Origin: Phaeosaccion multiseriatum
Lineage: Eukaryota; Ochrophyta, other classes
Assembly (NCBI GenBank): GCA_965112735.1
Contig: OZ218965.1
Location: 2,294,001 to 2,358,000 of the forward strand
Direction of reading: 5' to 3'
Length of the DNA: 64,000 nt
The notes under the pieces were generated by a model, which did no database searches, was not told the origin of the DNA, and saw only the letters and a program-made list of their open reading frames with translations. Below, piece by piece: positions 11,315 through 20,178 of this stretch. Both the position numbers and the translations under genes were made by a program. The first letter of the stretch is position 1, and the number at the start of each line of letters is the position of its first letter.

Positions 11315-11471
11315 TTCGGCCTGCCCCCCCCCTTGTGTGGTGCCCCTCCCTCCCCCCTCCCGCGCTACTCCTCTCGGCGCTACTGCTGCGGGGCTCACAG
11401 GCGGCGCTCCAATAGTTGCAGACGTGTGTGGGGCCATCGCTCGCGCAGACGCGAAGCTCGGAGAGAGCTAA
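9542..11471 (+). CDS. IMPA1: Inositol monophosphatase family protein
   Basis: Eight exons: 9542-9627, 9722-9923, 10030-10112, 10232-10293, 10461-10634, 10754-10772, 10937-11103, 11401-11471. All phases fit and predict 287 residues, the usual length for the family. The metal site is complete: GEE at residues 78-80, DPLDGTTNF with D99 and D102, and PWDVAAG near residue 225. These match human E70, D90, D93 and D220. The reaction is hydrolysis of inositol monophosphates to free myo-inositol for phosphoinositide synthesis. There is no clear targeting peptide, so it is probably cytosolic. Exon 6 is a 19-nt microexon (GSAAQN-M). The last intron carries a long GT repeat. A related histidinol- or sugar-phosphatase activity cannot be excluded, but the sequence fits IMPase best. 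Confidence 0.92.
11250..11312. repeat. (GT)n microsatellite in IMPase intron 7
   Basis: About 30 perfect GT units lie in the middle of the 297-bp intron between exons 7 and 8. Confidence 0.95.
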
Positions 11472-11603
11472 TCTCGGAGAAAGCCTGCGAGGCAGCGAGG
11501 GGGCGAGGAGGGGACAATAACCTCCCGACCTAACTTCAACTGCCTCGAAGCGGCCCCAGAGACAGCGCTCAGGGTAATTACTATGACCGCTCTAGCTACC
11601 TTT

Positions 11604-11824
11604 TCGGCCCTGGACAAGGTTATCTGATTACTGAGTACGGCCGGCGCAGCCGGCCTGATTACTGATTACAGCCGGCGCCAGCCGGCCTGATTATTGATTA
11701 TGGCGCCAGCCGGGCCTGATTACTGATTATGGCCGGCGCCAGCCGGGTCTGATTACTGATTATGACCGGCGCCAGCCGGCCTGATTATATGGCCGGCGCA
11801 CACTGTAACCTTGTCCAGGGTCGA
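11604..11824. mobile_element. MITE-like element with target-site duplication
   Basis: The 19-bp terminal inverted repeats are TCGGCCCTGGACAAGGTTA (left) and TCGACCCTGGACAAGGTTA (right, reverse complement), with one mismatch. The element is flanked on both sides by ACCTTT (11598-11603 and 11825-11830), a 6-bp target duplication. The interior is about six units of a roughly 33-bp repeat built from CTGATTACTGATTATG and GGCCGGCGCCAGCCGG. No ORF is present. It lies 133 bp past the IMPase stop and belongs to the same family as 1157-1260. It is probably moved in trans by a transposase outside the window. Confidence 0.75.
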
Positions 11825-11830
11825 ACCTTT

Positions 11831-12284
11831 TGTATTCTGCGGTAGCATGGCACGGGCCCGCAGGGAAGCAGTAGCTGAGTGGCTGACACCGGCGGTAGCA
11901 CAGTACTCTCGGGAGGTGTAAATAATACACAATACGACGTCATCGTCAGTCGTAGTTGCAGTCGATTGCAGCGGGGCAGGAATCCCCCGTGCTGGGAAGG
12001 GGTTGTCTGAAGTCAACAAAAGTAATCCCCCGGGGGGAAGCTTTTTTTTCTCTCATATGAATGACAGCTTCGATACAAAAAGAGAGTGAGGGACCACGAG
12101 AGCACAGACCACACAAACAATAAACACAACAGCAAGGCCCACCACCACTGCCTGCACCACACGCAGCAAGAGTCGTAGGGGCGGGAGCGGAATTAGGACT
12201 GAACATAATTTGCGGAGGAGGATCGCTGTAAAAGCAGGAACACCTGCCCACAAGGAGGGTTCCTCATTCAAGCCGTATCACACG
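11831..12284. other. Intergenic and 5' flank of the phosphate carrier gene
   Basis: About 450 bp between the MITE-like element and the carrier start codon at 12285. No coding exon is supported on either strand and no TATA-like element stands out. It contains a T run near 12046-12053. Confidence 0.5.
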
Positions 12285-14030
12285 ATGCCAGCGCGGTGTA
12301 GGCCTTTGCTGGGGTCGTGCCTGGCGGTAGCGGTGCTGTCCACCCCGGTCTGCAGCCGCGTATGCTCGTCATTGGCCCGGGACGCGGCTGGGCGGTTCCC
12401 TGCCCCTCTCCCCCCCAACAGGGCGGTAGCTGCTGCTTTGGAGCGAAGAGGGGGTGGTGCTGAAGGTGGTTCTCCTGGGCCTTCATCCTGGGTTCGGGGC
12501 GGCTCAACAGAGACGGCTGTGATGGGGGCGGATGAAGGAGAGGAGGATGAAGACGAGGGAGGCGTGAGGCGAGGCACGTGTCAGCAGGAGCAGCAGCAGC
12601 AGCAACAGCAGCAGGAACAGCAGCAACAGCGGCAGCAGGAGCAGGAGCAGGAGGAGGAGGGAGTCGGGGAGGAGGGGAGCTGCGACGTGGGCCTGTTCGA
12701 CGCTCTTTACCAAGGCCAGATCTACCTGCAAGAGCACGACTTTGCCATGCAGCAGCAGTGGGCGCAGGAGAACGAGGTCAGCGCGGCCCCGCTGGCGGGA
12801 GGCTTACCACTGTCGCCCCTGAGCAGCAAGCAGCTGGACGATATGCTCCGCGTGCTGCCCACTCTGGGGATTGGGCTCGCGCTAGCCCCACTCCTCGCGG
12901 CATATGTCAGCCGCGCCTTCGCGGTGTTCTGGAGGTACTTCTTGGCGGGTGGGCTGTGCTGCATGCTCAGCCACGGGGCGGCGGTGCCATTCGACGTGGT
13001 CAAGACGTCAATCCAGCTGGGCAGGTACTCCAGCATGGGGGAGGCCTTCGTGCGCCTCGTGCAGGAGCGAGGGCCGGGCTGCTTGTTTGCTGGCTTGGCG
13101 CCCACAGCGGTGGGGTACACCATCCAGGGCTTCCTCAAGTTCGGCTTCTACGAAGCCTTCAAGCCCGGCATGCGGGCGTGGCTGGTGGGCGCGGGGCTCC
13201 CCCTCGCCGTGTTCGCGTCGGTGGTGCTCTCCTCGGCTCTGGCAGATGCCATTGGGTCCACCGCACTCACACCCATGGAGACGGTGCGCATCCGGATGGT
13301 TTCCGACTCGCGATTCGCGCCGTCTCTGCGGCAGGGCTTGATGCGCTTGGTGCGCGAGGGCGATCGCGGCGTGTTGTCTCTCTTCGACGGCCTGGTGAGT
13401 TACTCAGTCACTCACTTGCTCGCTTGCTGACAGCCCTCTGGTCTCGCTCTGAGGCGACTGTTTTTGTTCATCATCGGTATTATTACATTATTACTGCTCT
13501 TTTCCTCCCCATTACCCTACTGCTTGTCCCCTTACTCTCCTCCCACTCCTCCTCCTCCTCCTGCTGGGCCACAGGGCTTGGTGCTGCTGAAACAAGTGCC
13601 GTACACCATCACCAAGCTGAGCATGTTCGAGGTGCTTAGCAAGGCTGTCAGAGGCGCCCTCCCGGCCTCTGCCTCGGCCGCCGCCAAGTTCGGCCTTACC
13701 ATGGCTTGCGCGCTGGGGGCGGGCTTCATGTCGACGATTGCTTCCCAACCTGGGGACACCCTCATGGCGCGGAGGGCGACGACGGCGGCAGGAGCAACAG
13801 CAGCAGAGAGAGAAGGAGCAGACGTAGCCGCGGCAGCAGTAGCGCATGGGAGCCAACCATGTAGCGGGACAGAGGCAAAGGCAGGGAGGGGCAGGAGTGG
13901 CACGGCGGCCCGAGTGGCAGGCTTGTTCACGGGCCTGCGAGCCCGGCTTGTGCACGTGTCGCTGCTGGTCATGATGCAGCTCGTGCTCTACGACTTGTTC
14001 AAGACGCTGCTGGGTATCGACAAGGCGTAA
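12285..14030 (+). CDS. SLC25A3: Phosphate carrier (SLC25A3-like) with long leader
   Basis: Two exons, 12285-13394 and 13575-14030, join in phase 0 and predict 521 residues. Three carrier repeats are visible, with signatures PFDVVK, PMETVR and QPGDTLMA. The last lacks a basic residue, as in phosphate carriers (PADSVV in animals). The phrase KQVPYTITKLSMFE matches the SLC25A3 core (RQIPYTMMK). Expected role: proton-coupled phosphate import across an organelle inner membrane. The leader of about 200 residues is odd. It begins MPARCRPLLGSCLAVAVLST, like a signal peptide, and has a poly-Gln/Glu stretch near residues 100-125. Plastid rather than mitochondrial location is therefore possible. A Thr/Ala/Gly-rich insert splits the third repeat. 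The start was chosen as the first ATG before the hydrophobic leader; an in-frame upstream ATG at 12210 is less likely. Confidence 0.8.
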
Positions 14031-14113
14031 CTGTCACTGGAAGGTTGCTGACAAGGCGTAACTGCCACTGAAAGCTGAAGCTGACAAGGCGTAACTGTCA
14101 CTGGAAGGGTGCT
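14019..14113. repeat. Tandem 31-33 bp repeat spanning a stop codon
   Basis: Three copies begin GACAAGGCGTAACTG at 14019, 14050 and 14083. Copy 1 contains the last codons and TAA stop (14028-14030) of the carrier gene; copies 2 and 3 lie in its 3' UTR. Confidence 0.9.
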
Positions 14114-14962
14114 GTGCTGGGCATGGACGAGGCGCAGGGGTGTAAGGATGTGCGCACTCTGCATTGAGCCTGCGCCGTGTGTCGGAGTGAACAGTGGTAC
14201 AATGCGTTTGACTGAAGAGGAGAGGCTGGGGCACCGCTGGAGGCTCACCAGCAGCAGTCGGAAACACAAGCACCGGAGCAAATATGCAAATTCCTTGTGT
14301 TTCCGATTCGACGTGAAGGAGCCGTGGCCAGGTCCTGCTCGCTCGTGCAGTGCCGCCGTTGGCCCCACGTTTTGCCATGTCCCGGTGTACAGTCGAAGAG
14401 ACATGAGGCACCACCTGGCAATGGCTCCTTGGTTCCGCGGGCGGGCCCTGAGCGAACGACCCAAGAGGGAGAGGAGGGGAAATTGTACTGACTTACAAGA
14501 GGGAGAGGTACACGAACCGCCCACTTGTGCAGTGCACGTGTATGTGTGTGTAGGCAGACCCAGTGCTTTGGGCGGGGGGGGGGGGGTGGGGATTTGCCGA
14601 GAGGATTTGCCGAGAGACGAGAGGTAGACAGAGCCTTGTCTCCTCGTTGTCACGAAGGGGAGATGGATTGGACCAGACTCAAAATCAATTCAACTTTCTT
14701 TCTTTTCGACGCCACTGAACAAAAGCCCTGAGGATTCATCTGTTCGAACGCGAGACCTCCGGGGGGGCCTCTCTGCTCGGTCGTGCTGTGTGCTTTCTTT
14801 CTTTCTCTCTCCCTTCTACCCCGAGGGGGTCCTCGTGAGTTGGTGCGCCCGTCGGTACTGACGTATTGCATCGGATGAAGAGTGTTGCCCAACTGGAGCG
14901 AGCCTTGGCCTTTCCGAAGCACCTACACAACCTACACACCTCCGGCAAGAGAAGCGCAGTCC
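14114..14962. other. Convergent 3' intergenic region
   Basis: About 850 bp between the ends of the phosphate carrier (plus) and the HMG/PHD gene (minus). It contains the inverted repeat at 14258-14306 and a G run near 14573-14590. Open frames here have no exon-like features, so I support no gene. Confidence 0.5.
14258..14306. other. Perfect 13-bp inverted repeat (hairpin)
   Basis: TCGGAAACACAAG at 14258-14270 is followed by its exact reverse complement at 14294-14306, with a 23-nt AT-rich loop. It lies about 230 bp past the carrier stop. It could be a 3' UTR hairpin or the remnant of a small inverted-repeat element. Confidence 0.6.
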
Positions 14963-16673
14963 TCAGGGGACGGAGCGACCATTGGGGTGACCAGCGGCCT
15001 CACTACTCGTGTGTTTCTCCTTCTTCGACCCGTAGTTCGACATCCTTCCCTGCTGCGGCGGCTGCGGCTGCGGCTGGCCCTGACCCTGCCCTTGACTCTG
15101 ACCCTGACCCCGACCCTGACCCTGACCCTGACCCTGACCCTGACCCTGACCCTGACCCTGACCCCGACCCTGACCCTGACCCTGACCCCGGCCCCGACCC
15201 TGGCCCCTCCCCCTCCCCCCTTGATGGTCGTCGCCCCTCCCCCTCCCCGGCGTGCCCCCCCCCCAGCTCGGAGGCCCTTTCGAATGTCCTTTGCCCCCCC
15301 ACCTCGCGGGCCCAGCCCCCTGATGCTTGAGGTGCACCCCTCCCTTGTGTTGGTGCTGCTGCTGGTGCTGCTGCTGGTGCTGCTGGTGCTGCTGGTGCTG
15401 CTGCTGCTGCTGCTGCTGCTTGGGGTGCGCCCCCCCATTGCTCTGACGCGGAGCATGCCCCTGCCGCGGACTCTCCCCAGCCGGACCCCTTTGGTACTGC
15501 TTGGCGCCATTGGCGGTGCCGTGGTTAGCCATGCCGTGCCGAGGGCTGAGAGCCCCTCCGCTCCTATGGCGAGGGCTGTCAGCAGCAGGCACGGATGACG
15601 TCATGGCCGCTCCCCCCGGACCCCTACCTCTGTCCCTGCTGCTGCCTCTGTCTCTGTCTCCGAAGCGATGGCTGTCAACAGAGCCCCTCGGAGGCCCCCC
15701 GGGGCCTGCGTCTCGTGCGTCTCGAGCTCCTGGGCTCTGTGGTATGCCTCTGCTACCCTCCTCCCTCGCTCTGCTACCCTCCTCCCTGCCGTAGGTCTTG
15801 CTCCTCTGGGGGGCGTAGTGACCGTGGCCGTTCCCTCTGCTGCCCCCCGCCCCTCCGGCCCGCCCCTCCCCCTCATACCTGCCGTCCTGCTGCCTGCCAT
15901 CCTGCTGCCTGCCGTACGCGTGCTGCTGGTGCTCCTCATGGTGTGCGTGTGGCGAGTCACCTCTCCGCTCACCTCTCCCCTCACCCCTCCGTTCGCTTCT
16001 CCCGTCCCCACGGCGCCAGTCTCCCCTCCACCCTCCAGACTCGGGCATATGCCCAGGCATATGGGCAGTGTGCGGTGGCCTCTCATGGCGCCCGTCCCTC
16101 TCTCTCTCCCGCCCTCCTCCTCTCTCTCTCTCTCCCTCGCACAGGGACATCTCAGACGCCCCTCCCCTCGGTAAACCGAAGCTGCTTCCGCTTCCAGCCC
16201 CCCTCCCCTGTCGAGCAGTGGGGCTGCTGCTACCAAGGGGTCTCCCTCGAGACTCGCTCTTCCTGCCTCCGTCTCCGTGCCCACCGTTGTCATACTGATG
16301 GGCATGGCCATATCCGGCAGCTCTCTTCCTCTCCCCTGCCTCGTCTCTCGCTCTGTAGTGATTATCCTGCGCCTCTCCGCCCCTCTTCCACGGCGCCGCA
16401 CCTCCTCCTCCCCCCTGCACCTCGTCAGCCTCTCGCCTCGCACCTCCTCTGGGCGGCATGGGCTGCATGGACTGTATGGACGGTACCACATCCCCCCCCG
16501 TAGAGGATATCTCGCCTGATTCTCGCCCACCCCCGTCCTCCATGTCCATGTCCATCTTCCTCCTTTGCGTACGGGCCACCGGACCATCCTCATTTGGTGT
16601 CATACCGTACTTGAGCCTCACATCCTCCGGCAACCCTCCCACACGGTCCAGAGCTCTCACTCGCGTTTCCCCC

Positions 16674-16737
<64 letters not shown>

Positions 16738-16760
16738 CGTTGTGATGCTGTCGTTGGTGC

Positions 16761-16791
<31 letters not shown>

Positions 16792-16879
16792 GTACATTTT
16801 GTTGCTGATGTTGTTGATGTCGCTGTCGTTGTTGTTGGTCGTGGTGTTGCCGTTGTTGTTGTTGATGATGATGATGTTG

Positions 16880-16927
<48 letters not shown>

Positions 16928-19436
16928 ATCATGATGATGATGTTGATGATGAGGATGATGATGACGCTGATGCTGATGCTGATGCTGCGGGTGTTGCTTC
17001 CCTTGGGAAACGTCGTGCACTGAGCGTGGCGAGTGTCGTTGCCTGCTGTCCCCCCCTCTTTCTCTACTGTCCCCCCCTCTTTCTCTGCTTTCCCCCCCTC
17101 TTTCTCTACTGTCCCCCCCTCTTTCTCTCCTGTCCCCCCCTCTTTCTCTCCTGCCGTCCCCTCTGTCTCTGCTGCCGTCTCCTCTTCCTCCGCCATCTTC
17201 GCCTCTGCCGCCGTCCCACTGCCGCGCGTAGCCCTCCCTCGCTCCTCTCTCTTGCACATTATCTCCACCGTTTGTTTTGCTGTGGTGCAGCCGCCCCCCC
17301 TCTCTCGTATTGCCATGCCCGCTTCCATGTCGATTCGCTTCCCCCCTGCCATCACTCCCCCACTCCCCCTCCCCCCCCTCCTCCCCTTCTCTGATATGTA
17401 CACCCTCCCTCCGTCCCTCCTGAGGGCGCTGCTGTGCGTCGCGGCTGCCTGCGGGGCTCATCATCTGCGGCGAGCATCGGTTTGCGTTTGCGCCTTCCCG
17501 GTACCCCTCGCCCCGCACCTCCCTTCCAGGCACCTCCGGCCCTTCTCGGCGTTGGCGCTTACCCCTTCCATCCTCTCCTTGTCCGCATCGCCTGTCCGCA
17601 CTCGGACTGTCTCTGCCTCTGCCTCTGTCTCTGTCTCTGTCTCTCCCCCCGCGCTGCTGCTGCCACTCAGGCAGATAGTGTAGCGCTCGCCCCCCTCCCC
17701 TGGGGAATGTGCTGTCCCCCTCCACGGCCTCGGAAAGGTCGTAGGCAGCTCCCCTCTCCCCTCGTCTGTGCTCTCTCTCCCCCTGCTGGAGCCCTTTCCA
17801 TGCCATCCCCTCGTTACCATTAGCCCTCTCCATGCCCTCCCCATCAGCGGCGAAATCTCTCCCGCGGCGCTGGTGTTCCTCCTCTCTCTCCTCACTCACT
17901 CTCCTCCTCTTTCGATGTTCGAGTGCAGCGTCCCTTTCAGTCCTTCCAGCTTCAAGCCGGGCCTCCTCCTGCTTGACAGAAGCGTCAGCCTCCTGCTTGA
18001 CACATGCGGCCTCATCTTCCTCCTTCGCCTCAGCGGCGGAGGGAGCAGCAGCGGCAGAAGCAGCAGTAGCAGCAGTCATATGGGCAGTAGCAGCCGCCTC
18101 GCTGAGATGCTCCTTCCCCGGGGGGCTTTGCATTGCCGCTTGCTGCGAGGAGCTCTCCATGACGCGGTGCTTGAACAGGCCCTTGGGTCCTCGGGGGGTG
18201 ACGCACATGCCGTTCTCGCTCACACGCTTGTGCAGGAGCTTCTTGAGCGGCATGGTGACTCGCTCCTCAGACACCTTCTCTACGCTGGGCTGTCCCTTGG
18301 CCTGCCCCTCGTGATCCCGCCCCCCCGCCCCCTCCTCCTCCTCCTCCTCCTCCCCCTCCTCCTCCTCCTCCTCCTCCTCGTCATCGTCATCATCCCCATC
18401 CTCCTCATCGTCCTCCTCGTCCTCGCCCTCGTCCTTGCCCCCCCCCCCCCGCACGTAGCCCTGGTGCGTAACCTCGCCCCCCCTGGGCACTCCCTCGAAG
18501 CGCAGGGCGCATTGTGGACATGCCCACAGCTCCTCAGTCGGCTCATCAACTGAGGGCGGCACCAAGCACTTGAGATGGTACACACAATGGCAAAAGTCGC
18601 ACATTAGCAGGTTGCCGCCCCGACAGCACACGCAGCAGCCATCGTCGTGCTCTCCTTCGAACATGTCCCCCGGGGGGTCTGCCGCTCTGTAGCCCACGCC
18701 TTCTCCCCACCAGCGAAAGGCCTTCTGCATGGCAGGGTTGGAGCCCAGCGCCTCCAGGGCCTTGTCTCTGCACAGCACACGCACACAAGTTGGTAGTATC
18801 CGTAAAGTCACATTCAAGGAAAGCAAACGGGAGGGAGAGAGAGGGAGAGAGAGAGAGAGAGAGAGAAGGATGTGAGCCGCGCAAGGGATGAACCCGAGAG
18901 AGGAGACGGCAGGATGAGAGGCCAGGGATGCCTGCACCACACCGACAACCACGCAAAAGACGTATGTAACCCTATGTAACCCATATGCTTGCCTCTGGTG
19001 TCGCTGGCGGTCCTGCTGGGCAAGCTCCTCGTAGGGCCTCTTGTCCGCCGCGGTCATATCCCGCCACTCCGCAGCAACCACGGACACCACCTGCGGGCAG
19101 AAACGAGGGAGGGAGCGAGCACCCGGGAGGAGAGGGTGCGTGGCGAGAGGAGATGATGAGGAGCGGTGCTGAGGAGTGGGGCCCTTTCTGTAATAGTGTT
19201 CCGCTGACAGACGTGCCGAGCAGCGGGCAAGCAAGCCCGCCATCCACTGCACGCACCTGTCTCCGAGAGAGATCATCGGTGTCTCCAGTGGCCTTGAGCT
19301 CCTTCACCCTCTCATCCACGAAGAAGAGGTACGCGTTGCGCACGCCCTTGACGCTGCTCTTGTTCTTCGGCTTCTTCTCTGCCTTCGTGCCCTTCCCTCC
19401 CGCAACCTTCCCACTGGCCCGTTCTGCTGCTGCTGC

Positions 19437-19482
<46 letters not shown>

Positions 19483-20045
19483 CCCTTCTCCTTCTTCGTG
19501 GCAGCTTTGCTCTGCAGACCCCGCAAGGCGCAACAGGAGGAGGAACAGAAGGACGAGGAAAGCAAGATGCGGGGGGTGAGGAGCAAAACGAGGAGGAGGG
19601 GGAGGAGAAACAAAACGTTTTATCATCGTCAACGCGACTGGGCTACCACCACAGGCACCCGCTAAGCAGCAGCACCCACAGGACACATACGAATCCGTCA
19701 GAGTCCCCATTCAGAACACCCATTGGGGAGTCAGAGGGCTGCTATAAGCAAGCCCCACCGTTGCACTCCTCTGGGGTGCTCCGCTGCTCTGCGCGCGCAC
19801 TGTGACGGCCACCAGCTCACCTTCCTCGGGCTTTTGGGCTTCCCTGGCTTGGCCTTACTCGCTGCAGCCCCTCCGCCTCCATCCCCTTGAGCACCAGCTG
19901 TGTCCTTGCTCGCACCCACTGATCCTCTCCTTTGAGTTGCCGGCTTCGCTCCCGCCGAGCTGCCTACTCCGCCGAACCGAGAGGCATCTGACCCGCTACT
20001 GAGCTCCAACAGCCTCTTCAGCTGCTGTCGCTCGGAGAGGATCAT
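14963..20045 (-). CDS. HMG-box plus PHD-finger nuclear protein
   Basis: Four exons on the minus strand: 19821-20045, 19257-19511, 18993-19090, 14963-18767. Phases 0, 0 and 2 join and predict about 1460 residues. An HMG box spans the second and third exons: VRNAYLFFVDERVKEL, then VVAAEWRDMTAADKRPYEEL (about residues 118-190). A C4HC3 PHD finger follows near residues 236-281: CCVCC, MCDFCHCVYHLKC, WACPQC. The remaining 1150 residues are low complexity: acidic, Arg/Glu-Arg-Gly, long poly-Gln/His, and a terminal Gly-Gln repeat. I infer a chromatin protein that bends DNA and reads histone tails. Intron 3 uses a GC donor, AG|GCAAGC. The start is the first ATG (MILSERQQLKRL); the exon also stays open upstream, but only from a GTG. 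Hidden introns in the repetitive last exon cannot be excluded. Confidence 0.78.
15081..15200. repeat. TGACCC hexamer array encoding Gly-Gln repeats
   Basis: About 19 mostly perfect TGACCC units (GGGTCA on the coding strand) encode a (Gly-Gln)n run near the C-terminus of the HMG/PHD protein. CCCCGA variants interrupt the array. Confidence 0.9.
16675..16985. repeat. CAG/CAA/CAT triplet tracts (poly-Gln/His)
   Basis: Triplet runs of CTG, TTG and ATG on the plus strand encode Gln and His blocks in the HMG/PHD protein. The purest runs are at 16675-16733 (about 19 CAG codons) and 16885-16927. Confidence 0.9.
19425..19485. repeat. GCA triplet tract (poly-Ala)
   Basis: About 19 GCN/GCA codons encode a poly-Ala stretch immediately before the Lys-rich segment preceding the HMG box. 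Confidence 0.9.
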
Positions 20046-20178
20046 CCCCACACCACTCACGAGAGCATCATTGGTATATCACGAATCTGACATCAGCTCA
20101 GGATAGCAGCAAAGGTGAGGGCCCTAGCTCAAGCAATGGAACGCGGTCTTGCCCAAGCCTATCAGAGCACAACATAAA
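20046..20178. promoter_or_regulatory. Short bidirectional promoter region
   Basis: Only 133 bp separate the starts of the HMG/PHD gene (minus) and the half-RING membrane protein gene (plus). It includes the palindrome-like GGTATATCACG stretch near 20073. No shared 12-mer is present. Confidence 0.4.

Noticed and set aside
14720-14850. GTTCGAAC word suggesting a tRNA T-arm near 14740
   Set aside because: No matching acceptor, D or anticodon stems could be built on either strand.
15003-18956. Many plus-strand open frames opposite the HMG/PHD last exon
   Set aside because: They mirror Gln, Arg and Gly-rich codons of the minus-strand gene and lack domains or splice logic.
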